Below, piece by piece: positions 29,957 through 39,332 of a DNA stretch of 64,000 nucleotides. Position 1 is the stretch's first letter. Each line of letters starts with the position of its first letter. Location: NCBI RefSeq assembly GCF_029201565.1, contig NZ_CP104002.1, positions 310,001 to 374,000 on the forward strand. The letters are read 5' to 3'. The translations under genes were made by a program, and so were the position numbers. The notes beneath the pieces are model-generated. The model saw only the letters and a list, made by a program, of their open reading frames with translations. It had not been told where the DNA came from and made no database searches. Source of the DNA: Devosia sp. SD17-2 (GTDB lineage: Bacteria > Pseudomonadota > Alphaproteobacteria > Rhizobiales > Devosiaceae).

Positions 29957-31450
29957 TTAGAGCGGCGCTGCAACCGACTTGGTTTCGAGATAGGCGTTGA
30001 ACATCTCCTCGCCCTTCTCGCGACCCCAGCCGGACTGACGGAACCCGCCGAAGGGCAGGGCGCTGTCGCCGACAAAGTGCCGGTTGATGCCAACCGTGCC
30101 GGCGCGGACGCGGGCCGCCATCTTATGGGCCAGGGAGAAGTCCTTGGTGAAGATGCTGGCGGCAAGACCATAAACGCTGGAATTGGCCTCTGCTGCGATG
30201 GCGTCGAGATCGTCATCGGTGAAGCGCAGAGCCGAGAGCACCGGGCCGAACACTTCTTCGCGCACAATGGCCGAGTCCGGCGTCAGATTTGCCAGGATGG
30301 TCGGCTGGTAGAAATAGCCGTCGCCCTCGATCGCAGCAGCACCGGTCACAACGGAAGCGCCGTCACGAACAGCACGCTCGGTCATGCCGGCGACGCGATC
30401 GCGGTGGGCGGCGGTGATCAGCGGACCCATATTGGTCGCTGGATCAAGGCCATAGCCGACGTTGAGCTTGCCGGCGGCTTCAGCGACGCCTTCCAGAACG
30501 CGGTCAAACGCCTTTTCGTGGACGTAGAGGCGCGAGCCGGCGGTGCAGATCTGGCCGGCGCCGGAGAAAATGCCGGCAGCGATGGCAGGGATTGCCGCCG
30601 AGAGGTCGGCGTCCGGGAAGACGATGACCGGGCTCTTACCGCCCAGCTCAAGGGTCACGCGCTTGAAGTTGGACTGCGCTGCGGCAACGGCAATGGCGCG
30701 GCCGACGCCGGTCGAGCCGGTGAAGGCGATCTTGTCGACATCCTGGTGCGACGAAAGGGCGCTGCCCACTTCGGCGCCGCCGAGCACGACGTTGAACACG
30801 CCTTCCGGGATGCCGGCTTCGAGAGCCAGTTCCGCCAGGTAGATCGCCGTCAGCGGCGTCTGCTCAGCCGGCTTCAGCACGATGGTGCAGCCGGTCGCAA
30901 GCGCCGGAGCCAGCTTCCAGGCCGCCATCATCAGCGGGCCATTCCAGGGAACGATCTGGGCCACCACGCCCACCGGGTCGCGAAGCGTATAGGCGTGCCA
31001 TTCGCCCGGAGCGGACACTGGAATGGTACGGCCCAGCAGCTTGGTCGGCCACCCGGCTGCATAGCGCAGGAGGTCGACCGAGGTGCCGATATGGCCCAGC
31101 TTGGCGGCGCCGATTGGCAGGCCGGCATTGAGCGATTCCAGCTCGGCGAGGACCTGGGTGTGTTTTTCGATCAGATCGGCGAACTTCCACATCACGCGAG
31201 AACGCATGTTGGGCTTCATGTCCCGCCACGCGCCCTTGGTGAATGCAGCGCGCGCTGCGCTGACGGCGCTGTCCACATCGGCGCTGGTACCGGTTGGAAC
31301 CTGCGTCAGCTGGCTGCCGCGACCCGGATCCATGACGCTGGATTGCGCGGCGCCAGCGGGGACGACGATCTTGCCGTTGATGAAGTGGCCGAGCTGGCGC
31401 GCCAGAAAGGCGCGCGTTGCCGGCTGCAACTCAGGGAATTGTGCAGTCAT
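29957..31450 (-). CDS. NAD(P)-dependent aldehyde dehydrogenase
   Basis: 497 aa, full ALDH length. Catalytic residues N170 (VPWNGP), E268 (LELGGKSP) and C302 (GQICTAGS) are intact; the coenzyme loop is FTGSTGVG. Oxidises an aldehyde to the acid. It follows the alcohol dehydrogenase with a 3-nt gap, so the pair probably converts a primary alcohol to an acid, which could feed the CoA ligase. Aldehyde identity unknown. Confidence 0.93.
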   Translation of the reverse strand: MTAQFPELQPATRAFLARQLGHFINGKIVVPAGAAQSSVMDPGRGSQLTQVPTGTSADVDSAVSAARAAFTKGAWRDMKPNMRSRVMWKFADLIEKHTQVLAELESLNAGLPIGAAKLGHIGTSVDLLRYAAGWPTKLLGRTIPVSAPGEWHAYTLRDPVGVVAQIVPWNGPLMMAAWKLAPALATGCTIVLKPAEQTPLTAIYLAELALEAGIPEGVFNVVLGGAEVGSALSSHQDVDKIAFTGSTGVGRAIAVAAAQSNFKRVTLELGGKSPVIVFPDADLSAAIPAIAAGIFSGAGQICTAGSRLYVHEKAFDRVLEGVAEAAGKLNVGYGLDPATNMGPLITAAHRDRVAGMTERAVRDGASVVTGAAAIEGDGYFYQPTILANLTPDSAIVREEVFGPVLSALRFTDDDLDAIAAEANSSVYGLAASIFTKDFSLAHKMAARVRAGTVGINRHFVGDSALPFGGFRQSGWGREKGEEMFNAYLETKSVAAPL

Positions 31451-31453
31451 GAA

Positions 31454-32545
31454 CTAAACCCCGGAGTGAAAGTCGATGATCTGGCGCACCGGAGTGCCGC
31501 CATAGAGGTTCTTGAAGCCCTCATTGACCTGTTCGAGCTCGATCCGGTCGCTGATCAGGTGGTCGAGCTTCAGGCGGCCCTGCTTGTAGAAGTTGAGCAG
31601 GTTCGGGATGTCGACGCGGAACTGGTTCGAACCCATGGACGAACCCTGGATCTTGCGGTCCTTGATGAAGAGCGAACCTTCAAATTCCAGCTTGGTGCCG
31701 GGCTTGAACATGCCGAGCAGCGTCGCTGTACCGCCCATGCGCAGCATGCGGAAGGCCTGGTCAGCAGTGACCTGAAGGCCAAGCGCCTCGAACGAATAGT
31801 TGACGCCGCCCTTGGTCAGTTCCATGACCAGCTCGACCGGATCGACATCAGTGGCGTTGATCACGTCGGTGGCGCCGAGCTGCTTGGCGACTTCAAGCTT
31901 GCTGTCGAGGCGGTCGATCGCAATGATGCGACCCGCACCGGCCAGCTGGGCACCGGAGATGACGGACAGGCCAACGCCGCCGCAACCGATGACGGCCACG
32001 GTCGAGCCGGGCTTGACCTTGGCGGCGTGGATGACGGCGCCGACACCGGTCAGCACGCCGCAGCCGACGAGGGCGGCGCGGTCCAGCGGAACGTCGCGGT
32101 CGATCTTCACCACGGCATTTTCGTGCACCAGCATCTGCTCTGCGAAAGCCGACAGATTGGACGACTGGTGAATCACCTGGCCGTTGAGGGACATGCGACG
32201 GGCGACGCCAGCGGGCAGTTTGGGTGTGTCAGATTCGCACAGGCTGGGGTGGCCGGTGACGCACTGCGGGCATGTGCCGCAGAAGACCGAGAGACAGCCC
32301 ACGACGTGATCGCCGGGCTTTACGTGGGTCACATCCTCGCCAACGGCCTCAACGACACCGGAGGCTTCGTGGCCGGGAATATAAGGCATGGGATGGGGAT
32401 AGGTGCCATCCGAGAAGTGCAGGTCGGAGTGGCAAATGCCAGCGTAAGCGGTGCGAATGAGCACTTCGCGGCTCTTGGGTTTCTCGATCGTGACGTTCTC
32501 GATCGTCAGCGGCTCGCCCGCTTTCCAAACGACTGCTGCTTTCAT
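31454..32545 (-). CDS. zinc-dependent alcohol dehydrogenase (MDR family)
   Basis: 363 aa. Catalytic zinc ligands C38 and H59 (GICHSD, GHE) and the structural zinc cluster C89, C92, C95, C103 are present; the NAD site is VIGCGGVGLSV. Closest in style to class III-like MDR enzymes. First gene of a leftward pair with ALDH. Upstream, read leftwards, TAGACA-N17-TAGCGT abuts operator 5, a plausible promoter. Substrate unknown. Confidence 0.92.
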   Translation of the reverse strand: MKAAVVWKAGEPLTIENVTIEKPKSREVLIRTAYAGICHSDLHFSDGTYPHPMPYIPGHEASGVVEAVGEDVTHVKPGDHVVGCLSVFCGTCPQCVTGHPSLCESDTPKLPAGVARRMSLNGQVIHQSSNLSAFAEQMLVHENAVVKIDRDVPLDRAALVGCGVLTGVGAVIHAAKVKPGSTVAVIGCGGVGLSVISGAQLAGAGRIIAIDRLDSKLEVAKQLGATDVINATDVDPVELVMELTKGGVNYSFEALGLQVTADQAFRMLRMGGTATLLGMFKPGTKLEFEGSLFIKDRKIQGSSMGSNQFRVDIPNLLNFYKQGRLKLDHLISDRIELEQVNEGFKNLYGGTPVRQIIDFHSGV

Positions 32546-32642
32546 GTCCTGTCCTTTTTCTGTAGACCGTCGCCCTGAGAGAATGCCCTTCCGGGCAGCT
32601 CATCATGTCGTCGCACGCTAAAGACGAAACCGCTCATTGTCT

Positions 32643-32654
32643 ACTGTTGACAGT
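32643..32654. promoter_or_regulatory. island operator 5 (divergent promoter region)
   Basis: Exact ACTGTTGACAGT between the leftward ADH-ALDH pair and the rightward permease operon. Rightward TTGACA (32647-32652) is 17 nt from TAGCCT (32670-32675). Confidence 0.7.
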
Positions 32655-32748
32655 TTTCGGCCCGCGTTTTAGCCTTCCTCATTGTTCAGCTTGGCGTGGA
32701 GTGGATTGCGGGAAGCGCAATTCGGTCAGACGGGCACAAGGAGGCGAT

Positions 32749-33666
32749 ATGGCAGGCTTCATACTCAAGCGGCTGCTGCAGTCAGTATTGACTATAGCGG
32801 GCGTGATAACCGCGGCGTTCTTTCTGACGCGGCTTGCCGGCGATCCGTCCGTGCTGCTGTTGCCGCCGGAGGCTTCTGCCGAAGACGCTGCGCGTCTGCG
32901 CGCTGCCCTTGGTCTCGACCAGCCGTTGTTCGTCCAGTACATTTTGTTCATGGGCAATGCGATGACGGGCGATTTCGGCATGTCGCTCCGCCAGGCGGTG
33001 CCCGCCATGGATCTCGTCCTTGAGCGCATCCCTGCGACGCTTGAACTTGCTGTGGCATCCTTCGCCGTCGGTATTGGCCTCGCCTTTGTGCTTGGGATCC
33101 TGATGCGCATGACCCGCCACGCCTGGGTTCGCGACGTCATCACCTGGGCCGCTCTCGGCCGTCAGGCGATCCCCGTTTTTTCCTTCGGCCTCGTGCTGAT
33201 CCTCATCTTCTCGGTGTGGCTGCGCTGGTTGCCGTCTTATGGGCGCGGCACTTTCGCCCATCTCATTCTGCCGGCGCTGACGCTGGGCACCTATGAGCTT
33301 GCCCTCTACCTGCGCCTTTTTAATGCCTCGCTCTCGGCTGAGCAGCGGAACGACTATGTCCGCACCGCCTATGCAAAGGGCCAGGGGCGTATCCAGGTGC
33401 TGCTCAAGCACATGCTGCCCAATGCGCTGCTGCCGTTGATCACCGTGGCCGGTATCAATCTGGGCATGCTGCTGGGGGGCACCGTCGTTACGGAGACCGT
33501 GTTCAGCTGGCCAGGCGTAGGCCGCCTGATCGTGCAGTCGGTCAGCCAGCGTGACTTCCCCGTCATCGTGGCCGGCGTCTTCCTGATCTCCCTGGTCTTT
33601 GTCGTCATCAACCTGATCGTCGATATCCTTTACGGATTGCTCGATCCCCGCGTGAGGCTCAAGTGA
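32749..33666 (+). CDS. ABC transporter permease, DppB/OppB type
   Basis: 305 aa from ATG 32749, with AAGGAGG 6 nt upstream. Inner-membrane subunit with about six membrane helices, an N-terminal FILKRLLQSVLTIAGVI anchor helix, the LGLDQPLFVQYI and GDFG periplasmic part of the OppB group, and the EAA-type loop with RTAYAKGQG. Paired with the next two genes to form the importer core that should accept the binding protein at 17956. Confidence 0.92.
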   Translation: MAGFILKRLLQSVLTIAGVITAAFFLTRLAGDPSVLLLPPEASAEDAARLRAALGLDQPLFVQYILFMGNAMTGDFGMSLRQAVPAMDLVLERIPATLELAVASFAVGIGLAFVLGILMRMTRHAWVRDVITWAALGRQAIPVFSFGLVLILIFSVWLRWLPSYGRGTFAHLILPALTLGTYELALYLRLFNASLSAEQRNDYVRTAYAKGQGRIQVLLKHMLPNALLPLITVAGINLGMLLGGTVVTETVFSWPGVGRLIVQSVSQRDFPVIVAGVFLISLVFVVINLIVDILYGLLDPRVRLK

Positions 33667-34496
33667 TGGCCCGGATTTCATTCTCTCAGGCCACAGCTGG
33701 CATCCTGCTTCTCATCATGGCGGTGCTGGTCATCGTCATCCCCCTGCTGCCCGGCTACGATCCCTACACCCAAGATCTGGGTGCAACCTTGCTGCCCATG
33801 GGCGGGACATCCTTTGATGGAAAGTATTTCATCCTGGGAACCGATACGCTCGGCCGAGATCTCCTGTCGCGTCTGGCACTTGCGGGCCAGGTGTCCACGC
33901 TGATCGGCCTCGGCGCTGTTGCGGTGAGCCTTGTCATCGGTGTCACCCTGGGCCTGATCGCAGGATATTTCCGCGGTCCGGTTGAGGCGGTCATCATGGG
34001 TCTTGCAGACCTGCAGCTCTCGATCCCGCGCGTCCTGCTGCTGATCGCCGTCACCGCCATCATCGGACCGAGCGTCTTCAACCTCGCCATCCTCCTTGGT
34101 CTGACCAGCTGGGTCGCCTATGGCCGCGTGGCTCGTGGCATGACGCTCAGCCTGCGCGAGCGCGAATTCATCCTGTCGGCGCGAGTGCAGGGCGCATCCG
34201 CGACCTGGAACATCCGCCAGCATCTTCTGCCCAACGTGTTGCCGCAGATGCTGATCGTGGGGTCCTATGAGTTCGGCATGATTGTCGTGCTCGAAGCCTC
34301 GCTGAGCTATCTCGGTCTTGGCGTTCAGCCGCCATTGCCGAGCTGGGGTATGATGGTTTCCGAAGGTCAGAACTATCTCTCCCTCGCGCCGCATCTCGCC
34401 ATGCTCCCCAGCATTGCCCTCTTCATTCTGGTGGCCGGGTTCCAGTTCCTGTCACAGGCCTTCACCAAGGAAAATGACCTGGAGATGGTGTCATGA
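33666..34496 (+). CDS. ABC transporter permease, DppC/OppC type
   Basis: 276 aa. The ATG shares a base with the stop of the previous gene (TGATG); a GTG 3 nt earlier is also possible. N-terminal membrane helix, ILGTDTLGRDLLSR signature of the OppC group, and EAA loop region RVQGASATWNIRQHLLPN. Overlaps the ATPase gene by 4 nt. Confidence 0.92.
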   Translation: MARISFSQATAGILLLIMAVLVIVIPLLPGYDPYTQDLGATLLPMGGTSFDGKYFILGTDTLGRDLLSRLALAGQVSTLIGLGAVAVSLVIGVTLGLIAGYFRGPVEAVIMGLADLQLSIPRVLLLIAVTAIIGPSVFNLAILLGLTSWVAYGRVARGMTLSLREREFILSARVQGASATWNIRQHLLPNVLPQMLIVGSYEFGMIVVLEASLSYLGLGVQPPLPSWGMMVSEGQNYLSLAPHLAMLPSIALFILVAGFQFLSQAFTKENDLEMVS

Positions 34497-36538
34497 CGCT
34501 TGCTGCTGCAACTGCCGTTTCAACCGCTCCTGCTACGGTCCTGAGCGTTCGCAATCTGTCCATCGATGCCAAGGCGGCTGATGGCGGGGTAATCCACCTC
34601 GTGCGCGACGTCTCCTTCGACGTCTATGAGAACGAGGTTCTCGGGATTGTCGGAGAGTCCGGCTCGGGCAAGAGCCTGACCATGCTGGCCGTGCTGGGCC
34701 TCCTTGGCCCAGGCCTCAGCATTGCCGGCGGCAGCATCGTGCTGCGCGGTCAGGAGCTGACGACGCTCAGCTTTGCCGAACTGCGCAAGGTCCGCGGCAA
34801 GTCGGTCTCGATCATCTTCCAGGATCCGCTGACCACGCTGAACCCCGTGCTCAAGATCGGCGACCAGATCGCCGAGGCGATCCGGCTGCACAATCCGAAG
34901 AAGTCCGGCGCAGAAATCCAGGCACGCGTCATCGAGCTCCTGTCGCTTGTCGGCATTCCCAACCCGGAACGCCGCGCGACCCAGTTCCCGAACGAATTCT
35001 CGGGCGGCATGCGCCAGCGCGTGGTCATCGCCATGGCCATGGCCAATGAACCAGACCTTTTGATCGCCGACGAGCCGACGACGGCTCTCGACGTGACCAT
35101 CCAGGCTCAGGTGATGAAGGTGCTGGCCGAAGTGCGGGCCCGCACCGGCGCCGCCATGGTGCTGATCACCCACGACCTGGGTCTCGTTTCTGAATATGCC
35201 GATCGCCTCGCGGTCATGTATTCGGGCCGTGTGGTGGAACAGGCTCCGGGCGAAAAGCTCTTCGCCACGCCTGAGCATCCCTATACGGCGGGCTTGATCG
35301 CCAGCCTGCCAAAGGTCGACCACAAGGTTTCCTCGCTGTATTCGATCCCGGGCTTTGTTCCCGATCCGCGCAAGCGTCCGCAGGGCTGCGCGTTTCAGCC
35401 GCGTTGCGCCATCGGTCGTGATCGGCCCGAATGCGGCGCGTCGGATCCGGCATTGCGCGCCACCGACAGCGACCGCGACGTGGCCTGCCACTTCGCCGAG
35501 GTAACACCCGACTGGCTGGCCGAGCAGCGTGCGCTCAGTGCCGCCCCGGCAGAGCAGGTCGCCGCAAACGATTCCGATGTCCAGCTCAAGTCGGCTCTCA
35601 AGGTCGAGCATCTCAACAAGGTGTTTGACGTGCGCGGAAAGGCCTTCCGTCCGCACAAGCTGCACGCGCTGCGCGATATCTCCTTTGATCTCAAAAGCGG
35701 CAAGACGCTCGGCATTGTCGGCGAGTCCGGTTGCGGCAAGTCCACTCTGGCACGCGTGCTGCTGCGTCTGGCCGAAGCCAGCGGCGGCGAGGTCTACCTC
35801 AACGGCGAACCCTTCTTTACGCTGCGCGGCCAGGCCCTGCGCAACAAGCGTAAGGAGCTGCAGGTGGTCTTCCAGGACCCCTATTCCTCGCTCGATCCGC
35901 GCATGACCATTCATGACGTGATTGCCGAGCCGCTGCGGATCTCTGGCAATTACAGCCGCGACCGCGTCAATGAGCTGCTCGAATATGTGGGTCTGCCGCC
36001 CGAGGCGGGTCTGCGCCGGTCGCCGGAGTTTTCCGGTGGGCAGCGTCAGCGTATCGCCATTGCACGCTCGCTTGCGCTTAATCCGGATGTGCTTATTCTG
36101 GACGAAGCGGTGTCGGCTCTGGACGTTTCAATTCAGGCGCAGGTCATCAACCTCCTGATGAAGCTCCAGAAAGACCTCGGACTGACCTATGTGTTCATCT
36201 CGCACGATCTGTCTGTGGTGCGGCACATCTCCGACGAAGTTGTGGTGATGTATCTCGGCCGGATCATTGAGCAGGGCAAGACCGAAGACGTGTTTGACAG
36301 TCCGTCCCATCCCTATACCCGCGCGCTTCTGGCCGCGATCCCGCAGATCGGCGGCAAGTCCGATACGGATGGGCTGATCGCCAAGGGTGACCTGCCCAAC
36401 CCGATGAGCCCGCCGTCCGGCTGTGCTTTCCGCACTCGCTGCCCGATGGCCGTGGATCAGTGCGCCCAGTCCGAGCCTGCGCTCACCTCCCATGGCAAGG
36501 CGGATCACCTCGCAGCCTGTCATTTCGCCCGAGCTTAG
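34493..36538 (+). CDS. fused double ABC ATPase (OppD-OppF type)
   Basis: 681 aa containing two complete nucleotide-binding domains. Domain 1: Walker A GESGSGKS, FSGGMRQR signature, LLIADEPTTALD. Domain 2: GESGCGKS, FSGGQRQR, LILDEAVSALD. Each ends in the Cys-containing oligopeptide-transporter tail (GCAFQPRCA, GCAFRTRCP). Energises the importer formed with the two upstream permeases. No catalytic loss in either half. Confidence 0.95.
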   Translation: MTLAAATAVSTAPATVLSVRNLSIDAKAADGGVIHLVRDVSFDVYENEVLGIVGESGSGKSLTMLAVLGLLGPGLSIAGGSIVLRGQELTTLSFAELRKVRGKSVSIIFQDPLTTLNPVLKIGDQIAEAIRLHNPKKSGAEIQARVIELLSLVGIPNPERRATQFPNEFSGGMRQRVVIAMAMANEPDLLIADEPTTALDVTIQAQVMKVLAEVRARTGAAMVLITHDLGLVSEYADRLAVMYSGRVVEQAPGEKLFATPEHPYTAGLIASLPKVDHKVSSLYSIPGFVPDPRKRPQGCAFQPRCAIGRDRPECGASDPALRATDSDRDVACHFAEVTPDWLAEQRALSAAPAEQVAANDSDVQLKSALKVEHLNKVFDVRGKAFRPHKLHALRDISFDLKSGKTLGIVGESGCGKSTLARVLLRLAEASGGEVYLNGEPFFTLRGQALRNKRKELQVVFQDPYSSLDPRMTIHDVIAEPLRISGNYSRDRVNELLEYVGLPPEAGLRRSPEFSGGQRQRIAIARSLALNPDVLILDEAVSALDVSIQAQVINLLMKLQKDLGLTYVFISHDLSVVRHISDEVVVMYLGRIIEQGKTEDVFDSPSHPYTRALLAAIPQIGGKSDTDGLIAKGDLPNPMSPPSGCAFRTRCPMAVDQCAQSEPALTSHGKADHLAACHFARA

Positions 36539-36543
36539 GGCGC

Positions 36544-37509
36544 ATGTCGGGGGGAGGGGACATCGAAAATTGGGTTGAAGGCATAAGGTGCCTTCGCCTG
36601 CCGATGCCGGCCTTCGGTGGCGTCAACGCGCTGATCATCGGTCAGCGCGGCAGCCACGCCATCATCGATACCGGGCTGCCCAACGCTGCGACTGCCGCGG
36701 TCTGGGCGCAGGTTGAGGATGACTGGGTAGAGGGTGCCCAGCACATTCTCTGTACGCATATGCATATCGATCACGTCGGTCAGGCCGGGCCATTGCTGGA
36801 ACGCAGCGGCGCCGCTTTTCTGATGACCGCGACCGAACACTCAGATGCCATGCGGCTGAGCAATACCACGCAGGCTGAGCGGCTGGTCGAGTTGCAGGTG
36901 CTCTGGGCGCGAAACGGCTTTGACGCCAGCGCCGCGCGCCTGCCATCCGACTATTCGGTCATGGCGCCCTTCCCACAGGACTTTCAGGTTCTCCAAGCAG
37001 GCGACCATATCCGTCTCGGCGGCATCGACTTCGAGGTACTCGTCGGTGGCGGGCATTCACTGGCGCCGGCCTGCCTTTATGCGGCCGACCGAAAGATCCT
37101 GGTTGCCGGCGACCAGCTGCTCTCCGGGTCCGGACCCCAGATCGTCGTCCAGAGCAATGATCCCGAGTACGACGCGATGGGCGCCTATCTCGATTTCCTA
37201 GAGGCCATGGAAGCGCTTCCGGCCGATACGATTGTGCTTCCCGGACATGGCGATCCCATGCCTTTGGGATCAACGATTGTTCGTATCCGTCAGGGGCATC
37301 TGGCCCGTCTCGATCGACTGCGGGCAGCGATCACGCATCCCATGAGCTGTGCGGAGATGGTGCCGCTCGTGTTCTCGGATCGGGCCCTGGCACATCTGGG
37401 AACCCGCATGCCGCACATGATGCCGGCCCTTGCCAATTATCTGACAATCCGCGGACACCTTGTCCGACACACCGACGACCGTGGGGTTGTCCTCTTCGGG
37501 CCCGTGTAG
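36544..37509 (+). CDS. metallo-beta-lactamase-fold hydrolase
   Basis: 321 aa from ATG 36544. Metal motif H72-M-H74-I-D76-H77, then GGGHSLAP, LVAGDQLLSG and LPGHGDP supply the remaining ligands; a glyoxalase II-like arrangement. Cytosolic, no signal. It follows the importer ATPase after 5 nt and probably shares its transcript. Many such proteins are thioesterases or lactonases, which would fit CoA chemistry in the island, but the substrate is unknown. Confidence 0.85.
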   Translation: MSGGGDIENWVEGIRCLRLPMPAFGGVNALIIGQRGSHAIIDTGLPNAATAAVWAQVEDDWVEGAQHILCTHMHIDHVGQAGPLLERSGAAFLMTATEHSDAMRLSNTTQAERLVELQVLWARNGFDASAARLPSDYSVMAPFPQDFQVLQAGDHIRLGGIDFEVLVGGGHSLAPACLYAADRKILVAGDQLLSGSGPQIVVQSNDPEYDAMGAYLDFLEAMEALPADTIVLPGHGDPMPLGSTIVRIRQGHLARLDRLRAAITHPMSCAEMVPLVFSDRALAHLGTRMPHMMPALANYLTIRGHLVRHTDDRGVVLFGPV

Positions 37510-37632
37510 CCCACGCATCTGCGACCAGATTCAGCGGTACACCTGACCCGATCGACTGCATCGGTGCCTTTTTGGCGCGCGTGGTTCCGATCGCCGGTGA
37601 AATTCCGCGACACTTCAGCACCCTAGATGAAA

Positions 37633-37658
37633 ACTGTTGACAGATGACTGTTGATGGG
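37633..37658 (+). promoter_or_regulatory. island operator 6 (one good site plus a half site)
   Basis: ACTGTTGACAGA (37633-37644, 11 of 12) followed after 2 nt by ACTGTTGATGGG (37647-37658), which keeps only the left arm. 26 nt before the polyamine-type permease gene. Confidence 0.6.
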
Positions 37659-37683
37659 GAAATTTGGGCTTGAGGAGTCCCGA

Positions 37684-38547
37684 ATGCCATTTTTATCGAC
37701 CCGCCTTTCCGCGGTCCTGCTGTTGCCAGCCATGGCACTGCTCGGCGTGTGTTTGGCTATCCCCTTATTCTACCTACTTAATTTTAGTACGCTTACCGGC
37801 GACTTTGCAGTTCAGGATTTGCAGGGGCCAACCCTCAGCAATTTCTCTGATCTGTTGACAGATGCATTCTTCCTGGGTGTTGCCGGCAAGACTTTTCTGA
37901 TTTCGCTGGGCGTTACGGCGGCCGCGCTCGTACTCGGGTTTCCTCTGGCCGCTTTGATGTGGCGGGCGCCTGCCGTCTGGCGCTCGCCGATTTCCATCAT
38001 TGTGCTGTCGCCGCTCCTGGTGAGCATGGTGGCCAGCTCCTATGGCTGGATCGTCATCCTGGGGCAGAATGGCGTGATCAATAATGCGCTGATCGGGCTG
38101 GGTCTGATCCAGTCGCCGATTAAGCTGCTCTATACCGACCTCGCCATCGGCATTGGCCTGGTCCATGTCGTCCTGCCCTTCATGGTGCTTAATCTCGTCG
38201 CTGCCCTCGATCGCATCGACATGGCGGTCAGCGAAGCCGCTGCCTCTTTGGGGGCGAACCGCGCGCGCATCTGGTGGCATGTGCTCTTGCCGCTCTGCGT
38301 GCCAGGCATCGGTGCGGGCGTTACGCTCTGTTTCTCGCTCTCGATCTCGGCCTATGTGACGCCGGCCGTTCTAGGTCCGAGCGGTCCGAACTTCATCACC
38401 ACCCTGATCTACCAGAACTTTGTCAGCCTTTATGAATGGGGCGCCGGCTCTGCCATGGCCTTCCTGCTGCTCATCGTCGCCGCGAGCGCTGTGTTCGGCC
38501 TAGGCGCGCTGACCAATCTTCTGGCCCCCGCCCGGAGGCGCACATGA
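37684..38547 (+). CDS. ABC transporter permease, PotB-like
   Basis: 287 aa from ATG 37684, with GAGGAG 6 nt upstream. Six predicted membrane helices; EAA loop AAASLGANRARIWWHVLLPL. YVTPAVLGPSGPNFITTLIY is typical of spermidine/putrescine- and Fe(III)-type permeases. First gene of a five-gene unit. A TCTGTTGACAGA sequence, close to the island operator, lies inside it at 37851-37862. Confidence 0.9.
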   Translation: MPFLSTRLSAVLLLPAMALLGVCLAIPLFYLLNFSTLTGDFAVQDLQGPTLSNFSDLLTDAFFLGVAGKTFLISLGVTAAALVLGFPLAALMWRAPAVWRSPISIIVLSPLLVSMVASSYGWIVILGQNGVINNALIGLGLIQSPIKLLYTDLAIGIGLVHVVLPFMVLNLVAALDRIDMAVSEAAASLGANRARIWWHVLLPLCVPGIGAGVTLCFSLSISAYVTPAVLGPSGPNFITTLIYQNFVSLYEWGAGSAMAFLLLIVAASAVFGLGALTNLLAPARRRT

Positions 38548-39329
38548 TCGGCCGCATTTTCTTCGGCGTGGTCATCGCGCTGCTGTTCACCTTTATCCTT
38601 GCGCCCACAGTGGTGATTGCGCTCAGCTCCTTCGGCACCAGCGAGATCCTCGAATTCCCGCCGCAGAATTTTACGCTGCGCTGGTATTTCTTCGCCCTCG
38701 CCAAGCCCGAATTCCTGTCTGCAGCCTGGAACTCGCTGTGGCTGGCCGTCGTCTCGACCGCCATCGCAACGCCGCTCGCCATTGCAGCGGCGCTCGCCAT
38801 CACGCGCAGCAATATCAAGGGACGCGAGGTGTTCCAGACCATCCTCCTGGCCCCGCTGGTTGTGCCATCGGTCGTCATCGGTCTTGCCATTCTTCTGGCA
38901 ACCTCCCGCATTGGTTTTGGGGCGGGCAGCACCCGTTTGATCGTGGCGCACGTGCTGATCGTCCTGCCCTATCTCCTGCGCACCACCAGTGCCAGCCTGA
39001 TGCGGCTTGATCCCCTGGCCGAAGAAGCCGCGCGTACGCTCGGGGCCAACAACATCAAGACCTTCCTCTTGATCACCCTGCCGGGTCTTGCTCCCGGCCT
39101 GATCGCGGGCATGGTCTTTGCCTTCGTGATCTCGTTCGACAATGTGTCGATCTCGCTCTTCCTCGCCAATGCCAGGATGAACACCCTTCCGCTGAGCCTG
39201 ATGAGCTATGTCGAGTATAATCTCGACCCGTCGGTCGCCGCGGTTTCCACCCTCCTCATCGTGATGGCTCTTGTCGTCGCAATTGCGCTTGAGCGCTTTG
39301 CGGGTCTGCGCAAGACGCTGGGAGCATAG
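38544..39329 (+). CDS. ABC transporter permease, PotC-like
   Basis: 261 aa from ATG 38544, overlapping the previous stop (ATGA). Six membrane helices; EAA loop EEAARTLGANNIKTFLLITLP; SFDNVSISLFL is a PotC-group feature. Pairs with the preceding permease. Confidence 0.9.
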   Translation: MIGRIFFGVVIALLFTFILAPTVVIALSSFGTSEILEFPPQNFTLRWYFFALAKPEFLSAAWNSLWLAVVSTAIATPLAIAAALAITRSNIKGREVFQTILLAPLVVPSVVIGLAILLATSRIGFGAGSTRLIVAHVLIVLPYLLRTTSASLMRLDPLAEEAARTLGANNIKTFLLITLPGLAPGLIAGMVFAFVISFDNVSISLFLANARMNTLPLSLMSYVEYNLDPSVAAVSTLLIVMALVVAIALERFAGLRKTLGA

Positions 39330-39332
39330 AAC

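Noticed and set aside
29816..32578. A 920-residue rightward open frame
   Set aside because: It lies opposite the clear ALDH and ADH genes and has no recognisable domain; long antisense frames are expected in GC-rich DNA.
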